A stretch of DNA of 64,000 bases from Ectobius pallidus (GCA_964059195.1 CAXKWD010000009.1:88261432-88325431); one strand, 5' to 3'; shown: positions 1-10,735, counted from the stretch's first letter. The notes: a model not told the origin generated them from the letters alone. Translations and numbers: made by a program.

Positions 1-248
1 ACTTCAGTGCATTGCTGGCATCTGTTTAGATTAATCTTTGTTCTGGAGGAACCACGAACGTTGTATTTCTTTCCTTGGTGAGTAATAGATAGTTCCATTT
101 CCATTAAAGTACAAGTTCTGCTTTATTTTTTATGCTGCGGTAACAAATGTGACCCATTCCTGATTTTTTAATATTTTTTTTTGTGCATAATCGTGGTTCT
201 GGCATTACTATCTGATGAAACTCGAAATCCCAAGAGGGAATTATTTAG
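1..248. other. Unassigned non-coding sequence
   Basis: AT-rich sequence up to the start of a SINE. No coding signal, terminal repeat or tRNA-like box was recognised. Confidence 0.5.
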
Positions 249-310
249 ACGGTACCTCCTCGGATTTTTCTGAGGTAGGGAGGTCTGGAACGGGGTGCAC
301 TCAGGCCGTG

Positions 311-510
311 GATTGTTCATTTTTTTTACTGATTAGTGGACGAAGTAGCTGAGGTGAGTCATGGTAAGTAAATATTCGGTCCGGCATTTGCTTTTGCGAC
401 TTGGAAAAACATGAAAACCTCATGAATTGGCCAGCCTCGAGGTTTGAACCCGGAACTCACAAATGCGATCCCCAGGCGCTATCGTCTCAGCAATAAACAC
501 TTTGTTCGCT
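311..510 (-). repeat. tRNA-derived SINE family F, copy 1
   Basis: About 200 bp, nearly the reverse complement of 1778-1978. On the minus strand it has a good RNA polymerase III B box (GGTTCAAACC) and a weaker tRNA-like upstream part. It interrupts the SINE E copy. No clear target-site duplication was found. With the second copy it could form a long hairpin, but two independent insertions explain the pair equally well. Confidence 0.65.
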
Positions 511-548
511 CATCACATGCCCCCCAATCCTGCCATCTGCATGTGGTA

Positions 549-934
549 TAGTGCAGTTACTCATTGGATGGCCAGTCGGCTTCAAAGGTTTCGGTGTTTC
601 TTTATGTTAATTGATCTGACTAAATCGGTCTTGGGCTTCCGCTATCCAAAACAAAAGCAACGTTGCAATATTCTCTCATTGTTATCACTGACCTCAGTTC
701 TTCCTTCGCTTCACGTATTATTGTTTACTGTAACTTGATCTTGCAACAACGCATTCACTCCACGCGGAGTAGACGAGTAGCTGTCAAAATCGCCACAGGA
801 CATTCTTAGATTTTGATTGGCTGGGGTAACTAGCTGATTGGTGCGGTAAAACAAAGAACATGGGTTGAGCTGTCGGCAAACTTTTCCTCCTAACGAAAGG
901 AAGCCGCCTGGGTATGCAATGAGTAACTGGACTA
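549..934. mobile_element. TA-flanked MITE (Tc1/mariner-like)
   Basis: The left end reads TAGTGCAGTTACTCATTG and the right end is its near complement (CAATGAGTAACTGGACTA). Both ends are flanked by TA at 547-548 and 935-936, the usual duplication of Tc1/mariner-type elements. At 386 bp with no transposase-like frame, it would be non-autonomous. It interrupts SINE E. Confidence 0.6.
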
Positions 935-1006
935 TAGATGATCATCGGTCGGGTGGTAGGCCAAGTCCCTTCACGGATGCAGCGCGACGGAGTTTAGTTT
1001 AGTTTA

Positions 1007-1180
1007 TTCCATGAATATAATGTAACGGTTTATAAAAAATAATTACATTCTTACTTGTGTTGTTTAAAATCAAACCAATATTCTGTGAGCTGTGAGATCA
1101 CGGAATACTAAATGAATGAACAATTGATGATACGAATAAATTATCAGCTTAACTAATGCTACCAATATGCATAATTATGA
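1007..1180 (+). repeat. Dispersed repeat H, copy 1
   Basis: Shares several blocks with 12141-12325, including TTCCATGAATA, AATAATTACATTC, GAGATCACGG and GTGCTACCAAT-like segments. No coding content or terminal repeats, so the class is unknown. It directly follows the SINE E tail. Confidence 0.5.
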
Positions 1181-1777
1181 GAATTAGTTATCAAAGTTAG
1201 GCCTACTACTAGACGCTAATAGACGCTAAGTCTGTTAGTGTTTGTGAATAATTTTGTTCAGCAGCACGACTTCAGGACAGGGTATAGGCTAATTATTATC
1301 CAATATACTCATACTGAACTATATCGATTCCATTAACATTATAACATTTTAACCTAATACCGGACAGACAGAAATGACGTTTTATAACAAATTACTTTAA
1401 TCAGATAGTGAAAGTCAGGTGCTAATTTCTCTTCATAATATTGATGTTAGCACACTGGGGAAATGCTGATAACGCTAATGCAGCTTGTTGAATACATAAG
1501 ACAGTCCCAAGGGTAGGGGGATCGCCCGCACGAAGGGTTGCTTATCTGCAGGCGTTTTCTGTTGGCTAAAGCGAAATTAACGTTCAATTCTTGCTAAGAG
1601 AATATTTTACTAATTTGTTCTTTCTACAAAAAATAATGTTTAGATAACGCGAAAATACTAGCTTTATTAATGTAAAATTACTTTCACAAGCCATTCGTTT
1701 CCTTTCTGGAACCAGTTAAAATGTTCTGATTAAAAAATATGCAATAAGGTTAACATAATAAAACAGAGTAATTACTA
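1181..1777. other. Unassigned non-coding sequence
   Basis: Nothing recognised apart from one TAGGCCTA octamer at 1198-1205 and a short direct repeat of TAGACGCTAA near 1210. Confidence 0.4.
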
Positions 1778-1978
1778 AGCGAACAAAGTGTTTATTAGTA
1801 AGACGATAGCGCCTGGGGATCACATTTGGGAGTTCCGGGTTCAAACCTCGAGGCCGGCCAATATAACCTGAGGTTTTCATGTTTTTCGCAGTCGCAAAAG
1901 CAAATGCCGGACCGAATATTTACTTATCATGACCCCCCTCAGCTACTTCGTTCACTAATCAGTAAAAAATGAACAATC
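1778..1978 (+). repeat. tRNA-derived SINE family F, copy 2
   Basis: Inverted partner of 311-510 with only scattered differences over about 200 bp. The B box GGGTTCAAACC lies near 1838. It starts with GCGAACAAAGTGTTTATT and ends at GAACAATC. Spacing to copy 1 is about 1.27 kb. Confidence 0.65.
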
Positions 1979-2399
1979 CTTAAAGAACGATAATAGCAAC
2001 AGATTATCGTCAATAGCGAGTTAAACAGCCTATGGTAAACTCAAAGATCCTAAAATGCTATATTACCTTCCTAATTAATGCGTTTAAAATAAAGCTGAAG
2101 TGTTTGTAATAATGTACAATTCTGTCATAAGTTTTATTACAAACTGCAAAGCATTACATTTATTGCAGATTTTCCACTCTGTGTTTTTATGAGAGAGAAT
2201 GAAGAGAGGGAGATGGTGCAGAGAAGGAGAAAGAGAGTTGGGTTCCGATGTGTTTCGGATTTCACGACAGACTAATTTATAGTGTAATAACATGACCAGG
2301 CTGAAAACCTTAAAAGCCCACTATTCTGTTTTTATGCTACAATTCTTGGAAACTTTAACTAACTAAAATTGCTAGTCTATTAGGTAATTATAATTTAGG
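1979..2399. other. Unassigned, with a GA-rich tract
   Basis: AT-rich except for a purine-rich tract at about 2188-2245 (GAGAGA and GGAGA runs). No gene signal seen. Confidence 0.4.
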
Positions 2400-2692
2400 T
2401 CCACCTGTGTGGTCTAGTTGTTAGCGATGCTGACTACGGATCCGCAAGTCTAGGTAAGATTCCTGGTACCTCCTCGGATTTTTCTGAGGTAGGGATGTCT
2501 GGAACAGGGTGCTCTCAGACTCGAGACAAAAACTGAGGAGCTATTTGATAAAGAAGTAGCAGCTCATCAACAACAACCGCGACGGCTGACCACATTCCCC
2601 AATCCTGCCATGTGACCATATGACGCAGCGGTCGGATGGCAGGCCTAGTCCATCGAAGGGATGTAGCACCATGGAGTTTAGTTTTAGTAATA
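2400..2692 (+). repeat. SINE family E, near full-length
   Basis: Begins with a tRNA-like head (GTGGTCTAGTTGTTAGCG resembles an A box), has a decayed B-box region (GGTAAGATTCCTGG), a family body and the 3' signature CACCATGGAGTTTAGTTTTAG. Shorter copies with the same 3' end occur at 249-1006, 13545, 33240 and 49062. Mobilisation by a LINE is inferred from 5'-truncated copies. Confidence 0.7.
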
Positions 2693-4202
2693 ACGTAATG
2701 AAAAGGTAAATTCTGGAAAAGTGACTAAGCACAGATGCTATTAACCATAAATAACCAAAAATATTGCCTCTTCCAGTCCAGTATTTTGATTTTAAGGAAG
2801 GGGTTTGTACAAAATTGTTGAAACTAATGGGTGTGACAATGAAAATGAATATTATAGTGACCTATTGTATCACTTAAAAAGTCAATTCAGAATATGGTAT
2901 TAATTTAATCGACTATCGATTTGGTGAATTTTGTCCTGGTTTTTCACACGAATTATGACAATCCTGAATAGAGAAGAAAAGAAAAGGAACGATAGAGAAA
3001 GAAAGACAGAAATATATAATACAATAGGTTCTCTTGAGTAAGATTATTTGTTCTTCTTGGAATGCAATTAGAGAGCTAAACAGCATGTTCGGTACAGAAG
3101 AGATCTGTATTAATAAAACAGCAGATTCTTCTTTTAATGAAATCTCAATAAAAACGATTTTCTCCTAAATAGATTTGTAAGAAGATGCTGTGCTTGGATG
3201 AGTTAACAGCAGTGGGGTGAACGACTGGCAAGTAAGCGTCCCGATTTTAACATTCATGATCGATACCTCTAAATTCCGTCACTTGAGAGCTACAGCCTGA
3301 AAGTAGTCAACCCTTTGTACGTCTGGTTATCTCATCCTATGCATATTTATGATGGCTTCAAGTAGCTCGATTTAAAAGGCTTCATGGCGAGAAGTAACTA
3401 CGTTTTACTATAGTATATTGCGATACAAATGCCTTTACGGCCCGTGTGTTGCATGCTATTTTTTGCACGATGATTATTTATATCAATTTAATTATATTAA
3501 TTGTGATATTACCTGAAAATATTATGTAAATACATTCTTGAAAATAGATGTTTATTTCAGAAAGTGATTCGCATGTGTTTGTTGTTATGGGAACCGAATA
3601 TTTGTCCTGGGGGCCGTGGCCATAAAGGCTTGTATTATGAAGTGTATCGTAATGAATTATGACGTAGCGCTTGGACCGTAAGTGTTTTAACCTCATCGCA
3701 ACCGGCCTTAGCAACAAGACTGTGTGGGAATGTCAACTTACGATCCATGTAAACAAAGTTCGTAAGTACCACTTACTAGCTAAGGAGTGCAAAAAACATA
3801 GAACAGACTCCGTAATAGTTAAGGAAATAAATGCCAGTGAGATAATAATTTGGTTATTTTTTTCTAGCATTACAATTTGTAACTATGATAGCTGTGTACC
3901 TAAAGAATATTATAATATAAAAGAGAAACCACCTTATACTCTCACCATACGATTTAGTGTATTGAAGTACATGTTACACAAGTCAATTTGAAACTTACAT
4001 TTTTCAATAGGCCTATATCGTGTATGTATGGCCTTGGTCTGATATGCAATTAAAAATTCAATCAATAAAAATATGATCTGAAAATTATTTCATTCGGTAA
4101 CAATCGGTAAGAAATCTGTCGAACAAATCTGAAATCATGGCTTAATAATATATACATATATAGGCCTACATATATCCATACATATGTACATATATATCAT
4201 TA
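2693..4202. other. Unassigned non-coding sequence, 1.5 kb
   Basis: No recognised repeat or gene. An open frame of 106 codons at 3671-3991 (+) has no family resemblance and is likely fortuitous. One TAGGCCTA octamer lies near 4010. Confidence 0.4.
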
Positions 4203-4437
4203 AGTAACATTAAGTACGGAATGTTCTCCTTGTTGGGACGTGGGAGGACAACATTATAATATATTTCAGAGAAGTAGGATTTGCGAGAGATGTTGGAAGG
4301 AATTAGCTCACAATAGGGTTGAATGGCGGGCTCATGTACGCGCGGCAATGAATCTCCGGGTTGCTAATAGATAATATTCCTTTAACTTGCTTAGGAATTG
4401 TCTATTACCATTGAAGAAGTAAGTAAGTATGTAAGGA
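4203..4437 (+). pseudogene. Non-LTR retrotransposon 3' end, decayed
   Basis: Matches, in the sense direction, the 3' ends of the two larger LINE relics at 32.5 kb and 59.0 kb (which lie on the minus strand). The shared order is a segment for a GRxRRWEDN-like motif (here GGACGTGGGAGGACAAC), GATTTGCGAGAGATG, TAGCTCACAATAGGGTTGAATGGCGGGC, then AGGAATTGTCTATTACCATTGAAGAAG and a (GTAA)n tail. Frames are broken. This is the C-terminal end of the reverse-transcriptase ORF plus a very short 3' UTR, truncated at its 5' side as is usual for LINE insertions. Confidence 0.7.
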
Positions 4438-4572
4438 ATCCCTCAGACAAGTGGAATAAAATATCAGAAAGTTAAAGTCGTCTCAAAGTATACATGGAGG
4501 CAATTAATAGCAACTCAGGTTAAATACGTGAGACTCAGTTTCTGAAGCAATATACGAGTACAAACCTATGCT

Positions 4573-5045
4573 CAGTGCTTTAGTTGGAAAATATTTTTTG
4601 GGGGTACTCATCTTACTTCAAAATTTTCCATATCGCCTCATACTGAATGTAATCCTTCGGTTGACATTTTCTGCATGCAGTTTCTTCTGCTGACCTATTG
4701 CCTCCTTGTAGTCATGACCTGACGTATGGAGCAGGATCAAAAACGTCTAGTGGTGGTCCTACACATTTTATGAAAACAAGGTGGCTAGCCAACATGTGAT
4801 CTAAGGAGAAAGTAACTGTAGAAATGCGCACGAAGGTGAAGATTAGAACGCATATCTGTGGAGAATTTAATAGTGCTTGTCGTTTTTGGTATTGAATTAG
4901 ACATTTAATAAGTATTTTAGGACAATCTCGTTCCTGTACTGCCAGTACGACGTACCGGAGCACATCTTTTTCCCGGTATGGTAGAAGGAAAATAATTTTA
5001 TACCGGTACGCAGTACCGGTGCGTACCGGCCCAACTAAAGCACTG
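4573..5045. mobile_element. Non-autonomous hAT element
   Basis: Terminal inverted repeats CAGTGCTTTAGTTGG (left) and CCAACTAAAGCACTG (right) are exact over 15 bp. They are flanked by a perfect 8-bp duplication, CCTATGCT, at 4565-4572 and 5046-5053, which is the hAT hallmark. At 473 bp it carries no transposase; the 126-codon minus-strand frame inside has no family resemblance. A GTACCGG-rich subterminal palindromic stretch lies at about 5000-5030. Confidence 0.85.
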
Positions 5046-5055
5046 CCTATGCTGG

Positions 5056-5240
5056 ATACAGAGAAAACATTTAACGTAATGATTAGACCCACAGTATATT
5101 TCTTGTACTTTATTCTGTACTTTTAGATGGAATTTAAATTTTCTTCCTATTTTTTCATTATTTTATTAGAAATTTAAGATAAAATACTGTATCATATAGG
5201 ATACATTATCAATTTTAGGGTTATGTTACTGAAAAATAGA
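5056..5240 (+). repeat. Dispersed repeat J, copy 1
   Basis: Resembles 10957-11185 and 7740-7826, sharing an AAC..AATGATTAG(G/A)CCCA core, a TTTATTCTGTA block and TTAGAAATTTAA. No coding capacity or termini recognised. Confidence 0.5.
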
Positions 5241-5589
5241 GGGTTTTGTAAATTTCGGAATGAAATAGCTTTCTATACAAGTACCACGAATTTTTATATA
5301 CGCAAAACATTTTACAGTAAATACAGAATACTATAGTAAATTATTTAGGTTTTTTCTTTAAGTATGAAGTTGGCTGATCATAATATATACCGGCTGCAGT
5401 GGTGTCCTGAAAACTAAACTAAATGTTTCTTTTCTTCTTTTAGTTCATCATCTAAATTCGTAGTTATTTTCTACCACATTCCTTTATTCTTCACATACAG
5501 TAGACAAGTAGATATGAAACATTCTTTTCTAGTGTTATTCTCAATGCCCAGAAGTTAACGCTCCATCAGAAGACGAAATGCATATATGC

Positions 5590-6215
5590 TCTAAAATCTA
5601 TACAATATGTTCAGGAACCAATTAAGTATGCTTTATAATTTAAGTAATTTTAAATTTTACATTCTCTTATTAGCTGAAATTATACTATAAATTACAATAA
5701 ATAGCATAAGTTATATGAACTACCTAGGGTATATTACAAAACTTTGTAAAAACAAGGTCAGAGCAACAAATTTTAGTAAACTGAAAACTAATTAAGTAAA
5801 CCGGGGATTTTTAATTTTATACAATCAGTTCCGAAATCATTAGGCTATGTATTGTCAATTATTGTACAGACGGTTCTCAAAACATTTATTTAGCCAACGA
5901 TGCTGCAATTTTTTTTTAAATTTAGCACAGATATTCATAATACTTAAACTCTGTCAGAAATATGAAATGTGAAAAATTAAGTACATATGCACAAATATTT
6001 TAATATCAAGCAAATATGATGCAATACCGCAAAACTAAAACTAAAAAAAATAAAAAAAATAAAAAATAAAAAAAAAAAAATGCAGCAATAGGCAACATGT
6101 AACCAACAATTTTCTCTTATTTCTTTCAAGTTAATTTTCTACATACTTTAACACTAGCATGAAATAGAGTGCATTACTAAAAATATTATTTTCATAAACT
6201 TCCGGGCCCGAGTTA
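5590..6215 (+). repeat. Dispersed repeat K, copy 1
   Basis: About 600 bp, collinear with 42590-43095 and, inverted, with 24300-24790. Shared blocks include CAACAAATTTTAGTA, GAAAACTAATTAAGT, GTTCCGAAA.CATTAGGCTA, CACAAATATTTTAATATCAA and AAATATGATGCA. Unclassified: no TIR, LTR or coding frame seen. Confidence 0.6.
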
Positions 6216-6984
6216 TCCTGATTTCGATTTTTTTTCCACTATAGCTAAGGCTACTGTAGCCTTACACAATTATGAGAAAGTAAACCATGTAGGCATGCCA
6301 AAACTATTTTTTCTTATTAAATAACAATAGAGTAAACAATATGACATCTCGTACAGTGACGCCTGAAATCTATTCGTATACTGAATATCGACTTACCTCT
6401 ATTAACGAGAAACATCTAAAAAAGACATGTTTAACTATCAAACGCACGTGAAAAGCACCCGAAATACTGTGCAAACTTATGTGTGAGTTTGTGTGGATTC
6501 GTACATAAAAGCATGCGCAGTTACGCTTTTGTGTTGCTGGATATAATATACAAAGACTGAGTGCACAGATGCGTGGCCTATTACTGTATAACATGTCAGC
6601 TATTCGGTCACCCGTATAGTATTTTTCATTCTATTTAAATAATAATAAACCACTCACTCGCCACTTTCAGTTCAATACTTGGTTAATCGTTTTATCTTCT
6701 AAACATGGTGTACATATTGTGCCATATATTTAAAGAATGCGCATGTGTGCGAGAGAGATAAAATGATGAAAGAGAGAAAGAGAGAGAGATTGACAGTGTT
6801 GAGGGGGAGAGAAAGAGGATGGTGAATAGTGACAACAATTAATGACGTCATAATGCGAACGCACGCGATCAGAAGTGCTTTTGTTTAGAATTATTGTTAT
6901 TATTTTTAAAGTTCTGTCCGACGTTATACACGAAATACAGCCTATATAGGAGCCTATCCGGAGCTATCCCTATAATATAAAGCC
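6216..6984. other. Unassigned, with GA-rich tract
   Basis: A purine-rich run (GAGAGAGA) lies at about 6748-6825. Otherwise no gene or repeat signal was recognised. Confidence 0.4.
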
Positions 6985-6997
6985 ACATGGCTGACTG

Positions 6998-7257
6998 GAG
7001 TACGTCGTAGCGTAGTGGTTGAGGCGCTTCGTTGAGAATTTTCAATTGGCCTAATCCTTCTGGTGACACTATGGCCCTGGGGTCGACTCAGCCTCTAACA
7101 GAAATGAGTACCAGGAACAATCCTGGGGGTAAAGGCGGCCGGTGCGTAAGGCTGATAACCTTACCACCTTCATGTGCCGAATGTCCAAAATCTGGGAGCC
7201 TCAACCTCCTGGAACCCTCTGGGCCTCCATGGCCTGTATAGGGATCACTTTACTTTT
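6998..7257 (+). repeat. tRNA-derived SINE family D with 13-bp TSD
   Basis: A 260-bp insertion flanked by a perfect direct repeat, ACATGGCTGACTG, at 6985-6997 and 7258-7270. The head carries an A-box-like TAGCGTAGTGGTTGAG, the body is GC-rich and runs to CCTCCATGGCC, and the 3' end is TATAGGGATCACTTTACTTTT. The intact duplication implies a comparatively recent target-primed insertion. Confidence 0.8.
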
Positions 7258-7270
7258 ACATGGCTGACTG

Positions 7271-7827
7271 ACTCACTCACTGACATTAATATTTGCCTAC
7301 TTCCAGATGAGCTAGAAACTTGAAATTTGGTACACATATAGCTTTTAGGCTGTAAACCACAGGAAAATTCCAAAAAGTTTATTTTTTTAATTTTTAGTTT
7401 TTTTAGTTTTTAAAACCCCCCGAAAAAGACCTCGGTTTCCATGGCAACGGTATTATCAAACAGTGTTCACGTAGGGCTCTGAAAGTTTAGAAATAATTAT
7501 TTCCGTAAACCTAACGTCTTGGACACGCATTCTGAAGCCTCAGGTTCATAATAATTAAATCCAATTAACATATTTTTGTCCAGAACTAACAAAATTTAAA
7601 TAGTTAGCCAATACAGCAAACTAAATACACGCACTCTATCTCCCATACATCTTTTTTAAAACTTTTCCCGAGAACCTCAGCGAGGGTTTGGGGGCAGAGC
7701 CCCCAGTGAGAGAAGCGAGTTGCAGATCTAAAGCCTTAAACGCATAAAATTCAATTTCGATAAATTCAGATCGGACTGCAAACAGTTAACATAATGATTA
7801 GGCTCGTGGTATAGTAAATTTCTTATG
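7271..7827. other. Repeat-like non-coding stretch with GC palindrome
   Basis: Contains a T-rich section (about 7378-7420), an imperfect palindrome GGGGGCAGAGCCCCC near 7691, and at 7740-7826 a partial copy of dispersed repeat J (CAGTTAACATAATGATTAGGC form). The structure suggests an old transposon but no boundaries could be fixed. Confidence 0.4.
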
Positions 7828-7975
7828 TCCGCCGCCGTGGGTGAGTCAGTATAGCGCCTGCCTTCCACTCCGGCGGCCGGGGTTCGATTCCCGACCGGGT
7901 TGGGGATATTCAGTAGTGAAAATTACTTTCCCGGGTTCAGGACTGGGAATGTGTGTGTTCTTAGGTTAAAGTACG
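7828..7975 (+). repeat. tRNA-derived SINE family A, copy 1
   Basis: Head GTCCGCCGCCGTGGGTGAGTC with a perfect B box GGTTCGATTCC at 7881-7891, followed by the family body (CAGTAGTGAAAAT, CCCGGGTTCAGGACTGGG). The 3' part diverges from the other copies after GTTCTTAGGTTAA. Related copies are at 9052, 44378 and 56599. Confidence 0.75.
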
Positions 7976-9051
7976 TTGGGACTGCCTACAAATCCGCTGT
8001 GTATATCCCCTTACGGGAACTTGAATACCTTTTCTTTTTATATTGCTTGTATAAATTTCACATTTTAAATTTTATTTCGAGACTTTTAACGTTATTTTAT
8101 TACAAACTTCAGGCAGACCATTGTGTTTTGTAGGACACATTGCCTATTTTAGGCCTTTTTACTCTCACACTTCCCCTAAAAGTAAACTTAAAATTCACAC
8201 CTCCCCTCCTTTCTCAAAGCAATTAATAATGGATCAATAAGGTAAACATAAATATAGGCTATTATTTTGACATTCTCAGATACACAAAATATTAAAGAAA
8301 ATGTTATTATTCAGAAACACTTCTTGTCTTTCAGTGTCAAGTCACTTAAACCCCTTAGTGTCATTTAATGAGAGACTTTTTGTTGCTTCTTATCAATGAC
8401 ACCACAAATTCGGGGTACTGTCTCAGATGATGTGAGTCGAATGTCATGCCTAGAATCCAACCGATCCTCAGCGGAGGCACGTCTCACACGTTAAGAACCA
8501 GTGACCTAAGATTATTCATTTAATCAATCTCGAAACGTTTCATGTCTACGACATTACTTGTAAATACCTTCTCTAAATCTTTAAGTCATTTAATTTCCTA
8601 TGGCAACTGAGCAAGGCCATTTTCAATTAATTTCACAATTTAATAGGTCTACACGGAAACACCGGTTCAAATATTATATTAAGATTATACTTGTAGTGTA
8701 GACTGTACGAGGGAATTTTTGAAGAGCGCATGCGTTTATAAATCCTACAAATGTTGTGAACGGTATTTTTAATAACCAATTAACCCATACAGAACTTAAT
8801 TTATATATTCATCCAAATCAAATCAACAGTGGATTATAAGTTTGAAACCAATTAGAAGATTTTCAGTGGAATAACTGGTCACTATAAATGACAACCATAA
8901 CATGGAAACAAAAAAATTCAGATGCTAACGTAAATATTAGCCTAATTACTCTAATAATATTAATAATGACGGTTTTATGAATTTTCTTGGGGTGAAGATT
9001 TATATGTCAGTAGCAGCGAAAAAGTTAATCAGGAAATAAAAAAAATAAAAA
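7976..9051. other. Unassigned; possible piggyBac-like end near 9000
   Basis: No gene seen. The segment at 8996-9028 (GTCAGTAGCAGCGAAAAAGTTAA) resembles the right terminus of the TTAA-flanked element at 58142-58385, but no matching left end was found. Confidence 0.4.
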
Positions 9052-9223
9052 TTAAGGAATCGCGCACAATGTGCATTATCTTAACCTAAGACTTAACGTA
9101 CCCAGTCCTGAACCCGGGGAGGGGATCTTTCACTACTGAAAAATCGCCCACCCGGCCGGGAATCGAACCCGGGCCGCCGGAGTGGAAGGCAGGCGTGCTA
9201 CCGACTCACCCACGGCGGCGGAC
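9052..9223 (-). repeat. tRNA-derived SINE family A, copy 2
   Basis: Complete copy in reverse orientation: head at the right (CCGCCGCCGTGGGTGAGTC on the minus strand), B box at about 9159-9169, and 3' end GCACATTGTGCGCGATTCCTTAA at the left. It is flanked by an A-rich direct repeat, AAATAAAAAAAATAAAAA, at about 9034-9051 and 9228-9245, consistent with a target-site duplication, although low complexity lowers its weight. Confidence 0.8.
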
Positions 9224-9317
9224 TAAAAAATAAAAAAAATAAAAACTACACTGAATGGCATTCATAATATCAGTATACAGATTTTCAATTATCATATAGT
9301 CTAAAGTCTGGCTGTTC

Positions 9318-9426
9318 TAAGAAGGGAACCTCAAGTAAACAAAAAATAGTACATCTGTCTTACTCTAGCACATTACTCGTATGAGACAGACATACTGGTT
9401 TTTGTTTACGTCAGGTTTCCTTCTTA
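9318..9426. repeat. Short fold-back element
   Basis: The arms, beginning TAAGAAGGGAACCTCAAGTA and ending in its approximate complement, pair over nearly the whole 109 bp; the middle halves (ACATCTGTCTTACTC and GAGACAGACATACT) also pair. No duplication was identified at the ends. Confidence 0.6.
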
Positions 9427-10142
9427 GCTTGTCTCAGGTATAGGGATTTAATTAGATATTTAAATTACTTAAGTTTTATCCACTTCTCTAATTAATATAA
9501 CCTGAAGGTTTGAAAACACAACCACCGAACAACATGAAGAACGGGTGACATATTAATTAATTTACATACGAGTGTAACATAGAAAATTCAACTATATAAC
9601 AAACACATATAGAATAAGTCTGTGACGAATTAGGAAAAAAAATCACAGTCACTTTATTTCTGCATACGTATAGAAATTCGAGAGCACAGATGTTATAACT
9701 TGCACTCCGCACGGTGTACGAATAGCGACCGATTCGACAACATTCAGCATCTGCGAGAGCATGTACTCGACTGAAACAGGCTGGCTCGTCCCCTCCCAAC
9801 CAGAAGAGGGAGAGAGAGAGAAAAGGAGGGAGAGACACAAAGATGGGTTGTTTTAATTCATCACATAGTAGATGAGCGTTAACATTTTATTACAAAAACC
9901 CATTCTCTCTCTCGTATGACGTAGTTGCTATACTAGCTCCGTCACACACTATACAAAAAAGGAAGATAAAAGACTGCCTCTGCAGTAATGATTGATATTG
10001 ACGTCGTTTTGTTTTCCTTCCAATTCAAGTTTAAGGTCATGTTCATATTTACTACATCAAATAAATTGCACAAATACATTGCCTCATTTCAAAACGAACA
10101 TCTTGTTAGACTAATGTATCATTGAATCAATGGTAATAGTAG
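9427..10142. other. Unassigned, with purine-rich tract
   Basis: A GA-rich tract lies at about 9800-9840. Two overlapping minus-strand frames across 9557-9840 are low-complexity and match nothing known to me. Confidence 0.4.

Positions 10143-10195
<53 letters not shown>
10143..10195. repeat. (AAT)n microsatellite
   Basis: About 17 perfect AAT units next to the end of dispersed repeat G. It could be the A/T-rich tail of that element (an ATT tail on the minus strand). Confidence 0.9.
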
Positions 10196-10196
<1 letters not shown>

Positions 10197-10735
10197 AATC
10201 AGGTAAACTGATGTAACAAAGTGCCCGAATTTGTTGTTTAATCAGTGATAATTGCAATTATGGCATGCAAAAAATAAGTTTTTTAAATCGATTTCAGAGT
10301 AAAGCTGCAGATCGATTCATTAAGCAGGGCTTACGGAAGAACAAGGATCTAGTTTGATAAGCATGTGAGAAGGAATGTGTGGGTTGTGTTGTTTGTCATA
10401 GCTAACTGCATTGCAACTTCCAAAGCCGTATATGAACACTGTAAAACAATATATTGTCATGAGAACTGATTTGCATTTGATAAAGTCTTACTAATATAAG
10501 TTATTAATATAAAATAGGCACTAAAATGGGCATTACTGCAGTACCGGTCAACCGATTTGGTCCAATATCAATAGGCTACTTCCCTTTCACGTTATAAATG
10601 CGTACACCAAGTTTCATGAAAATCCGATAAAGCGTATTTGAGTTATCGCGCGTACAGATACACGGACCGTCAGACAGACAGACATGTTCCCGTCCCCCAC
10701 ACAATCTCATAAAGTACCGTTCTGGCACTTAAAAA
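10196..10735 (-). repeat. Dispersed repeat G, copy 1
   Basis: Reverse complement of the copy at 40812-41515. Shared landmarks are the AGTGCCAGAATGG end (here TTCTGGCACTT at 10720), a GACAGACAGACATG run, GACCAAATCGGTTGACCGGTA, CAACTTCCAAAGCCGTATATG and GTTACATCAGTTTACCTGA. No protein domain found. Partial copies: 14147, 21316, 35115. Confidence 0.65.

Larger units (their letters stand above)
249..1006 (+). repeat. SINE family E copy split by two insertions
   Basis: Three blocks, about 249-310, 512-545 and 943-1006, align in order with the uninterrupted SINE E copy at 2400-2692: the block around TCCTCGGATTTTTCTGAGG, the block around CCCCAATCCTGCCAT, and the 3' block ending in GGAGTTTAGTTTAG. 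The gaps hold a tRNA-like element (311-510) and a TIR element (549-934). The SINE is therefore older than both. Block edges are accurate to a few bases. Confidence 0.7.

Noticed and set aside
4712..5092. 126-codon minus-strand frame
   Set aside because: Mostly inside the 4573-5045 hAT MITE, crosses its boundary and has no family resemblance.
7828..7910. tRNA gene at the head of SINE A
   Set aside because: Both pol III boxes are present but the sequence continues into a SINE body shared by four copies; no complete cloverleaf.
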